Source: CAZGUH01 sp964529005 (GTDB lineage: Bacteria; Actinomycetota; Acidimicrobiia; Acidimicrobiales; Ilumatobacteraceae). From it: a stretch of 64,000 nt of DNA. Below, piece after piece: positions 51,613-60,303 of the stretch; position 1 is the stretch's first letter, and each line of letters opens with the position of its first letter. The translations under genes were made by a program, and so were the position numbers. The notes below the pieces were generated by a model. It had not been told where the DNA came from and made no database searches. It was given only the letters and a program-made list of their open reading frames with translations. Where the stretch lies: the NCBI GenBank assembly GCA_964529005.1, contig CAZGUH010000004.1, positions 1-64,000 of the forward strand. Reading direction: 5' to 3'.

Positions 51613-52697
51613 GCATCGACGGACTCCCCCACTTCACGCCCCAGGAGCCGTCACCGCCGCTCCAGCTGCTGAGCGAGGACGGCGCCCTGCGCCCCGGCGC
51701 GCAGCCACCGCTCTCGGTGGACGACGTCGTCGACGCGCTGCGGCTGATGCTCGTCTCGCGCACGTTCGACGAGAAGGCGCTGAGCCTGCAACGGCAAGGC
51801 CGGTTCGGCACGTTCTCCCAGGTGATCGGGCAGGAGGCGAGCGTCGTCGGCAGCGCGATGGCGCTCGACCCTCGCCGAGATTGGGTCGTGCCGCAGTATC
51901 GCGAGCTGCCCGCGCTGCTGCGCCAGGGATACCCGCTGGAGCAGTTCATCGCGTACTTCACCGGCAACCCCGCGGGCGGCTGGATCCCTCCCGGTGTCAA
52001 CATGCTGCCGATCCAGATCTCGCTCGCGGCGCAGCTGCCACAGGCCGTCGGACTCGCCTGGAGCCTGCGTCATCAACGCACCGACGGCGTCGTCGCCGCC
52101 TACTTCGGCGACGGCGCGTCCTCCGAAGGAGACTTCCACGAAGCGGCCAACCTCGCCGGCGTCCTCGGCGCCCCGGTCGTGTTCGTGCTGTCGGACAACG
52201 GCTGGGCGATCTCCACGCCGCGAGCCCGCCAGACCCGCGCCACCCGGTTCGCGGCGCGCGCCCCGGGCTACGGCTTCCCCGGAGTCGTCGTCGACGGCAA
52301 CGACCTCTTCGCGGTGTACTCCGCGATGGACTGGGCGGTGCAGCGGGCACGTGCGGGCGAGGGGCCGACGTTGATCGAGTCGATCACCTACCGCGTCGTC
52401 GCGCACAACACCGCCGACGACCCGACGCGGTACCAGTCGCCCGACGAAGTGGCCGCGTGGCGGCAACGGGACCCCATCGAGCGGCTCGAGCGCTACCTGA
52501 CGCAGCAGGGCGAGTACGGTCCCGACCGCGCCGCCGCGTTGCGGTCCGAGGCGCGCGACGCCGTCGACGCCGCCTTCGCCCGCGCCGCGCAGGTGGGCGC
52601 GCCGTCGCCCGATCAGGTCTTCGAGCACGTGTTCGCGGCGCCGAGTGCGCGGCTCGAGCGCCAGCGCGCGCTCGCCGAGGAGATGCACGCGACATGA
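51609..52697 (+). CDS. bkdA: branched-chain 2-oxoacid dehydrogenase E1 alpha
   Basis: A 362-residue ThDP-dependent E1 alpha. ThDP motif from GDGASSEGDFHEA (167-179) to DN (196-197). The segment AHNTADDPTRY resembles the phosphorylation-loop region of branched-chain 2-oxoacid dehydrogenases, and QVIGQEA and WIPPGVNMLPIQI are family blocks. It is translationally coupled to the GH3-like gene and to E1 beta. With E2 and E3 following, this is a complete complex. Branched-chain keto acids are the family's usual substrates, but the sugar-linked regulation hints at another 2-oxo acid. Confidence 0.87.
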   Translation: MSIDGLPHFTPQEPSPPLQLLSEDGALRPGAQPPLSVDDVVDALRLMLVSRTFDEKALSLQRQGRFGTFSQVIGQEASVVGSAMALDPRRDWVVPQYRELPALLRQGYPLEQFIAYFTGNPAGGWIPPGVNMLPIQISLAAQLPQAVGLAWSLRHQRTDGVVAAYFGDGASSEGDFHEAANLAGVLGAPVVFVLSDNGWAISTPRARQTRATRFAARAPGYGFPGVVVDGNDLFAVYSAMDWAVQRARAGEGPTLIESITYRVVAHNTADDPTRYQSPDEVAAWRQRDPIERLERYLTQQGEYGPDRAAALRSEARDAVDAAFARAAQVGAPSPDQVFEHVFAAPSARLERQRALAEEMHAT

Positions 52698-53677
52698 CCC
52701 AGACCACGATGATCGCGGCGATCCGCGATGCGCTGTTCTCCGAGCTCGAGCGCGACCCACGGGTGATCGTGCTCGGGCAGGACGTCGGCAACCTCGGCGG
52801 CGTCTTCCGTGCCACCGAGGGCCTCCAGACCAAGTTCGGCCCGGATCGGGTCGTCGACATGCCGCTGGCCGAAGGGGTGATCGTCGGAGCGTCGGTCGGG
52901 CTCGCCGCGGGCGGCCTGGTCCCCGTGGCGGAGCTGCAGTTCCTGGGCTTCGGACACCAAGCGTTCCACCAGATCGGCCAGCAGGTGGCGAGGATGCGAT
53001 TCCGATCGCGCGGCCGGTTCGGCCTCCCGCTCACGATCCGCGCCCCGTTCGGCGGCGGGGTCCGCACACCCGAGCTCCACGCCGACGCCTTCGAGGCGTT
53101 CTACGCACACTGCCCGGGTCTGAAGGTGGTCGCCCCGGCGACGCCGGAGGACGCCAAGGGCCTGTTGACCTCCGCGATCCGCGATCCGGATCCGGTGATG
53201 GTGCTCGAGCCGCTGCGCGGGTACCGGCTGATCTCCGGCGAGGTGCCCGACGGCGAGGTGCTCACGCCGATCGGCAAAGGCCGCATCGCCCGCGCCGGGT
53301 CGGACGTGACGATCATCGCGTACAGCGCAGCGGTCGCGCTCGCATCGTCCGCCGCCGACATCCTCGCCACCGAGCACGGCATCGACGCCGAGGTGCTCGA
53401 TCTCCGCACGCTCGTCCCCCTCGACGAGGAGCTGCTCGCCGAATCCGTGCAGCGGACCGGGCGGGCGGTGATCGTCCACGAGGCGCCGCTGACCGGTGGG
53501 TTCGGCGGCGAGATCTGCGCGACCGTGCAGGAGCTCTGCTTCTACTCGTTGGAGGCGCCGATCGCCCGCGTCACCGCGCCGGACGCGCCGTATCCCCTCG
53601 CGGGTGTCGAAGAGCACTACGTGCCGAGCGAGAGCGCCGTCGTCCACGCGGTGCGCCGGACCGTCGACGCGCGATGA
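52694..53677 (+). CDS. bkdB: branched-chain 2-oxoacid dehydrogenase E1 beta
   Basis: A 327-residue E1 beta subunit. VIVLGQDVGNLGGVFRATEGL and DMPLAEGVIVGASVGLA are typical of the BCKDH branch, as is GGGVRTPELHADAFEAFY, followed by the transketolase C-terminal domain with DLRTLVPLDEELL. ATG 52694 overlaps the alpha stop (ATGA), and its stop overlaps E2 (ATGA), so all subunits are co-translated in order. Confidence 0.9.
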   Translation: MTQTTMIAAIRDALFSELERDPRVIVLGQDVGNLGGVFRATEGLQTKFGPDRVVDMPLAEGVIVGASVGLAAGGLVPVAELQFLGFGHQAFHQIGQQVARMRFRSRGRFGLPLTIRAPFGGGVRTPELHADAFEAFYAHCPGLKVVAPATPEDAKGLLTSAIRDPDPVMVLEPLRGYRLISGEVPDGEVLTPIGKGRIARAGSDVTIIAYSAAVALASSAADILATEHGIDAEVLDLRTLVPLDEELLAESVQRTGRAVIVHEAPLTGGFGGEICATVQELCFYSLEAPIARVTAPDAPYPLAGVEEHYVPSESAVVHAVRRTVDAR

Positions 53678-54840
53678 CGACGTTCGACTTCCTCGTGCCC
53701 GACCTCGGTGAGGGCTTGGCAGAGGTCGAGATCGTCTCGTGGCTCGTGCCGCTCCGATCACCGGTCGTCGCCGACGCCGCGATGGTCGTGGTGCAGACGG
53801 ACAAGGCGGACGTCGAGGTCCCCTCGCCCGTCGACGGCATCTTGGTGGCCGTCGGGGGCAACGAGGGGGACGTCCTCCGAACGGGCGCGTTGCTGGCCCG
53901 CATCGAGACCGCGGCGACCGCGGCCGCGGCCGCGCCGCCGTCCGGTCCCCGACCGAGGCGACCGCTGGCCTCGCCCGCGACCCGGCGCCGCGCGCTCGAG
54001 GCCGGCATCGACCTCACCACCGTGACGGGGACAGGACCCAACGGACGCATCACGTCCGACGATCTCGATCGTCACGCTGCGACGCCGGCGCCCACGCCCA
54101 CCCCGGGCGAGCGAGTCGGCGCGGGACGATCCGACGGACAGGACGAGGAGATCCCGCTCCGCGGCGTGCGCCGGGCGACCGCCCACGCGATGGCGGAGGC
54201 GTGGCGGCGGATCCCCCACATCGCCGAGTTCCGCACCATCGACGCCACCGAGCTCCAGCGCGTGCGCACGCTGCTCGACGCGCGCATGCGCGAGGAGCAC
54301 GGCACACGCCTGACGATCGCGTCGCTCGTGATGTGCGCTGTCGCACGAACACTCCGCCGGCATCCGAACGTCAACGCCACGTTCGACGACGTTCGCGAGG
54401 TCGTCACGCGCCATGCCCGCCGGAACATCGGCGTCGCCACGGCGACCGACAGCGGCCTGATCGTGCCGGTGGTGCGACGCGCCGACGAGCTCGGCATCGT
54501 CGAGCTCGCGCTCGAGATCGAGCGTCTGGCCTCCGCCGCACGGAGCGCACGGCTCGCGCCGGAGGAGCTGCGCGGCGGCACGTTCACGATCACCAACTTC
54601 GGGAGCAACGGCACGCACGCCGGCGTGCCGATCATCCGGCCGCCCGAGGTCGCGATCCTCGGCGTCGGGCGCATCGTCGAGTCCGTGGTCGCCCGCGGCG
54701 GCGAACCGGTCGTGGCGCCGACGATGACGGTCACGCTGTCGCTCGACCATCGCGTCAACGACGGCGCGCACGGCGCGGCGTTCCTGAACGATCTGGCGCG
54801 AGTGCTCGCCGAGCCCGCCCTGCTGCTGATGGAGGTCTGA
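53674..54840 (+). CDS. bkdC: dihydrolipoamide acyltransferase (E2) of the second complex
   Basis: A 388-residue E2 with full architecture: lipoyl domain (about 1-78, K44 in QTDKADVEV), peripheral subunit-binding domain (about 98-133, SPATRRRALEAGIDL to GRITSDDL) and catalytic domain (about 160-388) with DHRVNDG (H359, D363). Presence of the binding domain contrasts with the E2 at 9768-10772. Its stop shares a base with the E3 start (TGATG). Confidence 0.9.
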   Translation: MTTFDFLVPDLGEGLAEVEIVSWLVPLRSPVVADAAMVVVQTDKADVEVPSPVDGILVAVGGNEGDVLRTGALLARIETAATAAAAAPPSGPRPRRPLASPATRRRALEAGIDLTTVTGTGPNGRITSDDLDRHAATPAPTPTPGERVGAGRSDGQDEEIPLRGVRRATAHAMAEAWRRIPHIAEFRTIDATELQRVRTLLDARMREEHGTRLTIASLVMCAVARTLRRHPNVNATFDDVREVVTRHARRNIGVATATDSGLIVPVVRRADELGIVELALEIERLASAARSARLAPEELRGGTFTITNFGSNGTHAGVPIIRPPEVAILGVGRIVESVVARGGEPVVAPTMTVTLSLDHRVNDGAHGAAFLNDLARVLAEPALLLMEV

Positions 54841-56261
54841 TGGTCGTCGGAGAGGTGCCGGAGTCGGTCGATCTCGTCGTGGTCGGCGCAGGTCCGGGTG
54901 GGTACACGGCGGCGCTGCGGGCGGCATCCCATGGCCGCAGCGTGACGCTCGTCGACGCCAGCGGCAACGACGGCATCGGGGGCGTCTGCCTCAACGTCGG
55001 CTGCATTCCGAGCAAGGCGTTGATCGACATCGCCGAGACCGTGCACCGCGTCGATGCCCTCGCCGACGCAGGGGTCGACCACAGCGGCATGCGCGTCGAC
55101 CTCGGAGCATGGCAGAAGCACAAGTCGCGCATCGTCGACGACCTGAAGGGCGCGGTGCGCCACGAGCTCGAACGCGCCGGCGTCACCGTGCGAGCCGGCT
55201 TCGCCCGCATGCACAAGGCCGATCAGCTCGTCGTCCAGGACGCGACGGACGTGACCGTCCGGCCGTCGTTCCTCCACTTCCGTGACGCCATCTGGGCGAC
55301 CGGATCACGACCCGTGTCGATCGCAGAGCTCCCGTTCGACGGCGACCGGGTCCTCGACTCGACCGGCGCCCTGGCGCTCGACAGCGCGCCGGCCACGATC
55401 GCCATCGTGGGGGCCGGCTACATCGGCGTCGAGCTCGGAACCGCGTTCGCCAAGCTCGGCTGCGCGGTCACGATGGTCGAGGCAGCGGAGCGGGTGCTGC
55501 CGGCGATGGACCCGGCGATCGGTCGGGCGATCGAACGCCGGTGCGCCCAGCTCGGCATCACCACGTTGACGAAGGCGCAGGCCGTCGGGATCGACGACGA
55601 TGCGCTGGTCGTCCGGCGCGGCGACGAGACGATCCGGGTCGCCGCCGAGAAGGTGGTGATCGCAGTCGGCCGCCGACCGAACACCGCGGACATCGGGCTC
55701 GACGCGATCGGCGTGCAGGTGGACCGCGCCGGCCTGGTGGAGGTCGGACCCGACCGCCGCTTCGCTCCCCACCTGGCGGCGATCGGCGACATCACGAGCG
55801 GACCCGCGCTGGCGCACAAGGCGACCGCGGAAGCGATCGTCGCCGCGGATGCGCTGTGCGGCAAGACCCGTGCGTTCGACGTCGCGGCGATCCCCGCCGT
55901 GGTGTTCTCGGATCCGGAGGTGGCGGTGGCCGGCCTCGATCCGTCGACCGCACGCGCCGAGGGCCGTGATGTCGACGTCGTCACGAGGCCGGTGCGCGCC
56001 TCCGGCCGGGCGGTGATCTCGGGGCAGCAGATCGGTTCGACCACGCTGGTCGCGGATCGGGCCGACGGCGTCGTGCTCGGAGCTGTGCTCGTCGGGCCGC
56101 ATGCGTCCGAGCAGATCAGCGAAGCGGTCCTGGCGATCGAGCTCGGCGCCACGCTGGAGGACCTGAGTCTGATGGTCCATCCACACCCGACGGTCAGCGA
56201 GCTGATCGGCGACGCCGCCCGCTCGCGCCTGGCCGCCGGTCGATCAGGCCGGTCCGGCTGA
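54840..56261 (+). CDS. lpdA: dihydrolipoamide dehydrogenase (E3)
   Basis: A 473-residue flavoprotein reoxidising dihydrolipoamide with NAD. N-terminal FAD motif GAGPGGYTAA (16-25), redox cysteines C50 and C55 in GGVCLNVGCIPSK, NAD motif GAGYIGVELG, the second FAD motif AIGDI, and the C-terminal His-Glu pair in HPHPTVSE. Last gene of the operon. Its final 18 bp overlap the 3' end of the convergent cupin gene. It is the only E3 in the window and may also serve the first E1-E2 set. Confidence 0.92.
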   Translation: MVVGEVPESVDLVVVGAGPGGYTAALRAASHGRSVTLVDASGNDGIGGVCLNVGCIPSKALIDIAETVHRVDALADAGVDHSGMRVDLGAWQKHKSRIVDDLKGAVRHELERAGVTVRAGFARMHKADQLVVQDATDVTVRPSFLHFRDAIWATGSRPVSIAELPFDGDRVLDSTGALALDSAPATIAIVGAGYIGVELGTAFAKLGCAVTMVEAAERVLPAMDPAIGRAIERRCAQLGITTLTKAQAVGIDDDALVVRRGDETIRVAAEKVVIAVGRRPNTADIGLDAIGVQVDRAGLVEVGPDRRFAPHLAAIGDITSGPALAHKATAEAIVAADALCGKTRAFDVAAIPAVVFSDPEVAVAGLDPSTARAEGRDVDVVTRPVRASGRAVISGQQIGSTTLVADRADGVVLGAVLVGPHASEQISEAVLAIELGATLEDLSLMVHPHPTVSELIGDAARSRLAAGRSGRSG

Positions 56262-56792
56262 GCGGGCCGGCTCGGCGCCGAGGAGCACGAAGCCGACGAG
56301 CGCGGGCGCATCGCCCGGGTTCGTCCACGCGTGCCGTGTCCCGTTCTGCACCACGACGTCGCCGGTGTGGAGATGACGTCGCTCACCGTCGTCGAGCTCG
56401 AGGAGCACCTCGCCGCGAAGGACGATCGCGAGATCGACGGACTGTGAGGCGTGGACACCGGGGTGGCGCTCGTCGAACGTCGTCAGCAGCCCTGGGAACT
56501 TCTCCTCCGCTTCACGCAGGTCTGCCTCGCTGAGCGGACCGTCGTGGCCGGCCATGGTCGCCGGCGCGAGGCCGAACACGACGAAGCGAAATCCGTCGAC
56601 GGGTGGGAAGTGCTGCCGCCACGGCGGCTGCGCCCCGTCGTTGGGCACGCTGACGCGCTCGTCGGCGCCCCACACGTAGTACATGTCGGCGCCGCGCAGG
56701 GCTGCGGCCCGCAAGGGCTCCAGCGCCGCGTCGGACACGAAGACGTGTGCGCCGGACGCGTCCTCACCGGTGACGATCCGTCGAATGCTCAT
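56244..56792 (-). CDS. cupin-domain protein
   Basis: A 182-residue protein with one cupin barrel in the C-terminal half. GVHASQSVDLAIVLRGEVLLELDDG followed by LHTGDVVVQNGTRHAW has the two cupin motifs, although the first lacks the second histidine of the standard HxH pair. A short N-terminal region carries FRFVVFGLAPATMAGHDG. It may be a small sensor or isomerase-type accessory protein. ATG 56792 follows AGGAGCG. It is the last gene of the minus-strand operon, 23 bp after the SDR, and overlaps the end of the E3 gene. Confidence 0.8.
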   Translation of the reverse strand: MSIRRIVTGEDASGAHVFVSDAALEPLRAAALRGADMYYVWGADERVSVPNDGAQPPWRQHFPPVDGFRFVVFGLAPATMAGHDGPLSEADLREAEEKFPGLLTTFDERHPGVHASQSVDLAIVLRGEVLLELDDGERRHLHTGDVVVQNGTRHAWTNPGDAPALVGFVLLGAEPARSAGPA

Positions 56793-56815
56793 CCGTCGCT
56801 CCTGTCGGGTCGCGG

Positions 56816-57577
56816 TCAGGTCGGTTGGTGGTCGGGTCGAGTGGTGGCCTGCGGTTCGAACGCGACCCCAGGGCGCAGGCCGACGGGCACCACGTGGGCG
56901 GCGGCCGTGAGGCCGGCGTCGATCGGGATCAGGGCGCCGTTCAGGTACGTCGCGTCGGGCGCCAGCGTCGCCACCGCGATCGAGGCGATCTCCTCGGCCT
57001 GCGCGGTGCGTCCGAGTGGGATCTCCGGGAGTTCCCCACCCAGGTGGGCCTCGGCCATCGGCGTGGACACGATCCCCGGCGCGAGGCAGTTGACCCGGAC
57101 GCCGCGGCGGATCAAGTCGACGGCCCATGCCCTGCTGAGCGCGACGATCGCCCCCTTCGACGCCGTGTACGCATCGCGGCGCGGCATGCCGACGAGCGCA
57201 GCGATGCTGGCGAACGTCACCACGCCGCCGCCCGCCTGGAGCAGCGGCGCGAAGGAGCGCATCGTGAGCATGGTCCCCGTCACGTTGACGGCCCAGGTGT
57301 TGGTCCACACTTCGAGATCGATCGACGCGTAGCGATCGTCGCCGGTGGGCCAGATGCCTGCGGCGCACACCAGCCCGTGCAGCGGGCGCTCGCCGACGAT
57401 CTCACCTGCGGAGCGCATGGCCTCGGGATCGGAGACGTCGGCACGGACGACACCGTCCGCATCGGAGATGTCGATGCCGATCACCTCCCAGCCCTGCGCA
57501 CGAAGGCGTCGCGCGGTCGCCGCGCCGATGCCGGAGCACACGCCGGTGACCACGGCCGTGCGCGCCGTCGCGCTCAC
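56816..57577 (-). CDS. short-chain dehydrogenase/reductase
   Basis: A 253-residue classical SDR. Cofactor motif TGVCSGIG, CAAG in place of NNAG (VCAAGIW), catalytic Ser in ASIAALVG, and YTASK for the Tyr/Lys pair. The acidic ID at the end of beta-2 (GIDISD) favours NAD. GTG 57577 overlaps the alcohol dehydrogenase stop (GTGA), so two oxidoreductases are coupled, perhaps acting on successive hydroxyls. The longer frame upstream is antisense-type coding of the alcohol dehydrogenase gene. Confidence 0.87.
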   Translation of the reverse strand: MSATARTAVVTGVCSGIGAATARRLRAQGWEVIGIDISDADGVVRADVSDPEAMRSAGEIVGERPLHGLVCAAGIWPTGDDRYASIDLEVWTNTWAVNVTGTMLTMRSFAPLLQAGGGVVTFASIAALVGMPRRDAYTASKGAIVALSRAWAVDLIRRGVRVNCLAPGIVSTPMAEAHLGGELPEIPLGRTAQAEEIASIAVATLAPDATYLNGALIPIDAGLTAAAHVVPVGLRPGVAFEPQATTRPDHQPT

Positions 57578-58626
57578 TCGGGTCCGTCCATCACGATCAC
57601 AGCCCGGCCGTTGATCCGGCCGCCCTCGAGGTCGTCGAACGCCGTCAGCGCGTGGGCGAAGTCGTAGCGATAGAGGTTGGCGCCGATGCGGTTCCTCCGC
57701 GCGAGCTCGACGAGGTCGCGGAGGTCTTGATAGGTCCCGCTGTTGGGACGCGTGATGCTCACGCCCCATGGCAGGCTCTGCGCCGTCAGCGCCGTCTCGA
57801 ACGGGAAGACGCCGTCGCCGAGACCGGGCACACGGATCGCTCCGTACTGCGCCACCATCGACGCGCTCATCGCCATCGTCTGCGTGCTGCCCACGAAGTC
57901 GAAGACGACGTCGGCGCCGACGCCCGCGGTGACGTCCACCACCTGGGAGACGGCGTCGTCGGCGTCGGCGCGGAGCACGAGATCCGCGCGGTCGCGCACT
58001 CCGCTCAACGCCGCATCCTTGACGTCGAGCGCGATCACCCGAGCTGCTGTCAACTCGCGGAGCAGTTCGACGGCGAAGCGCCCGAGACCTCCCACGCCGA
58101 CGACGACCGCAGTCGATCCGGGCCGGAGCAGATCGCGGGTGGCGTTGATCGAGTGGTACGGGACGAGGCCGGCGTCGGCGAGCACGGCGGCGAGAGCCGG
58201 ATCCAGGTCGCCCGCCGGAACGACCGCCCGCGCCGGCACGGCGACGAGCTCGGCCATGCCTCCGTTGACGGACACGCCGGGCGTCGGAGAGGCGCCGAGA
58301 CGCGAGCCCGTCGACCGGCAGGCGTTCTGCCGACCGGCGACGCACATCCGGCAGTGCCCGCACGACCAGATCGGGTGGACGACGACGCGCTCGCCCACCG
58401 CGACGCTGGTGACGCCGGCCGACACGGCGACGACGTCTCCCGCGATCTCGTGGCCGAGGATGATGCCGTCGGGGATCAAGCGTTCCCTCGACCCGCGGAT
58501 GTGGATGTCGGTGTGGCAGACCCCCGCCGCGACGACGCGCACGAGCACGTCGCCCGCCGCCAGGTCCGGCGGCGGCACGTCGGCGCAGATCACGGTGGCC
58601 GGCTCGATCAACTGGATCGCCTGCAT
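57574..58626 (-). CDS. zinc-dependent alcohol dehydrogenase (MDR)
   Basis: A 350-residue medium-chain dehydrogenase. Catalytic zinc ligands are in GVCHTD (Cys) and GHE, and the structural zinc lobe has CGHCRMCVAGRQNAC (four cysteines). NAD motif is VGVGGLG, with an Asp after the next beta-strand (ALDVKDA) favouring NAD. Homologues act on primary and secondary alcohols, including NAD-dependent alcohol dehydrogenases of actinobacteria. ATG 58626 follows a CGAGGA site. It lies 17 bp after the ligase gene. Confidence 0.9.
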   Translation of the reverse strand: MQAIQLIEPATVICADVPPPDLAAGDVLVRVVAAGVCHTDIHIRGSRERLIPDGIILGHEIAGDVVAVSAGVTSVAVGERVVVHPIWSCGHCRMCVAGRQNACRSTGSRLGASPTPGVSVNGGMAELVAVPARAVVPAGDLDPALAAVLADAGLVPYHSINATRDLLRPGSTAVVVGVGGLGRFAVELLRELTAARVIALDVKDAALSGVRDRADLVLRADADDAVSQVVDVTAGVGADVVFDFVGSTQTMAMSASMVAQYGAIRVPGLGDGVFPFETALTAQSLPWGVSITRPNSGTYQDLRDLVELARRNRIGANLYRYDFAHALTAFDDLEGGRINGRAVIVMDGPE

Positions 58627-58643
58627 TCCTCGAAACCCCCTCG

Positions 58644-60287
58644 CTATGTCACGTCGCCGTCCGAGATCGCCTTCATGGCGAGCTCGCGCATCGCGGCCCG
58701 ATCGACCTTGCCCGTCGGCGTGACGGACCATCGGTCCTCGCCGACGAACAGGATCCGCTTCGGGATCTTGTACGGCGCCAGCTGTCCCCGGCACGCCGCC
58801 ACGAGCTGATCGCTGGTCAATCCCGATCCCGGTTCGGCGACGACCACGACGGTCACGGCCTCACCCCAGGTCTCGTGCGGCGTCGCCATGACGGCGGCCC
58901 GCCGCACTCCGCTCACCGAGCTGGTGAGGAACTGTTCCAACTCGAAGATCGAGACGTTCTCACCGCCGGACTTGATCATCTCCTTGTACCGGCCGAGGTA
59001 GTACAGGTAGCCCTCGGCGTCGAGGTACCCGCGGTCGCCGCTGTGGAAGAAGCCGTCGGCGTCGATGCAGGCGGCGGTCTCCTCCGGGCGCTTGTAGTAC
59101 TCCGTGAACAGCGCCGGCCCGCGCACGCAGATCTCGCCGATCTCGCCCGGCTCCAACACCTCACCGGCGCCGGGCGCGCTGATGCGGAGCTCACCCGAGT
59201 TCGCCCGCCCGTGCGAGGCCAGCATGCGTTGCCGGTCCCGTGCGTCGCGACGCGGGAAGAAGGCCTGCGTTCCCATGTACTCCGTCGAGCCGTAGGCGCT
59301 CCCGTGGTGGGAGAACCCCATGTCGACGATCTTGGGGGCTGCGCTCGGGTTCGACGCGGCGAGGGTGTGCTGCACGGAGCTGAGGTCCCACGATCCGAAC
59401 TCGGGGCAGTCGCGCATCATCGCGAAGTGGGTGTCGAACCCCCAGAAGTGCGTGGCGCGGTTCTCGGCGATCAAGCGCATCGCTTCCGCCGGGTCGAACC
59501 AGCGCATCCCCACCATGCACGCGCCGCGCAGCAGCGGCGCGCCGAGCGTCAGGAAGCCGGCGACGTGGTAGCTGGGCGCGCAGTTGACGAAGACCGAGCG
59601 CTCGTCGATCTCCAGCCCGTCGGCGACGTGAGCCAGACCGCACAGCACGGCGCGGTGAGAGATCACCGCCGCCTTGGGGAACGACGTCGTGCCCGACGTC
59701 AACAGCATCAGCGCCGGATCGCTCGGCGCCGTGGCGACTCCTTCGGTCGCCACCGCATCGACGGCGCCGCCGGCGCGGTCCACGTCGGCGACGAAGCCGG
59801 GGAGGTCGCCGTCGAAGCCTTCCGAGCGCAGACCGAGGACCGAGCGCAGCTCCGGCAGCTCGTCGATGCGCACAGCTCCGGCGTGCGCGTCGACGACGGA
59901 GGGCAGCGACCTGGCGACCAGCGCGAACAGATCGCCGCCGCGGTGGTGCGACTCGACGACGAGGTGCTGGGCGTCGGTGATCGAGAGCCCCTGCACGATC
60001 TCGCGTTCGGTCCACGTGAGGTTCAGCGGCACGACGACGGCGCCGATGTCGAGCAGCGCGAAGAGGACCTCCGCCCAGCGCGGGCCGAGGCCGATCATGG
60101 TCGCGACCCGGTCGCCGCGCGAGACGCCGAGGCGACGCAGCGCGTCGCCCGTCGCGCGGACGCCTGCCGCCAGCTCGGCGTACGTCGTGTCGTGCCCGTC
60201 CATGCGGATCGCGACGTGGTCGGGCCACGCGAACGACGAGTAGTCGAGCAGCGACTCGATCGTCTTGCCTTGCCACTCTTGGTACAT
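58644..60287 (-). CDS. acyl-CoA ligase (AMP-forming, class I)
   Basis: A 547-residue long-chain-fatty-acid-CoA-ligase-like enzyme. A3 LLTSGTTSFPKA, A5 AYGSTEYMGTQ, A7 FFHSGDRGY, A8 KSGGENVSIFELE, and A10 TPTGKVDRAAMRE with the canonical lysine. A3 carries SFPK rather than GxPK, a small deviation. It lies between the MFS-LivF transporter and the alcohol dehydrogenase, so the transported acid may be activated here or an alcohol oxidised to an acid and then activated. Start ATG 60287. Confidence 0.86.
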   Translation of the reverse strand: MYQEWQGKTIESLLDYSSFAWPDHVAIRMDGHDTTYAELAAGVRATGDALRRLGVSRGDRVATMIGLGPRWAEVLFALLDIGAVVVPLNLTWTEREIVQGLSITDAQHLVVESHHRGGDLFALVARSLPSVVDAHAGAVRIDELPELRSVLGLRSEGFDGDLPGFVADVDRAGGAVDAVATEGVATAPSDPALMLLTSGTTSFPKAAVISHRAVLCGLAHVADGLEIDERSVFVNCAPSYHVAGFLTLGAPLLRGACMVGMRWFDPAEAMRLIAENRATHFWGFDTHFAMMRDCPEFGSWDLSSVQHTLAASNPSAAPKIVDMGFSHHGSAYGSTEYMGTQAFFPRRDARDRQRMLASHGRANSGELRISAPGAGEVLEPGEIGEICVRGPALFTEYYKRPEETAACIDADGFFHSGDRGYLDAEGYLYYLGRYKEMIKSGGENVSIFELEQFLTSSVSGVRRAAVMATPHETWGEAVTVVVVAEPGSGLTSDQLVAACRGQLAPYKIPKRILFVGEDRWSVTPTGKVDRAAMRELAMKAISDGDVT

Positions 60288-60303
60288 CCGTGCCCCCGGA
60301 CTG

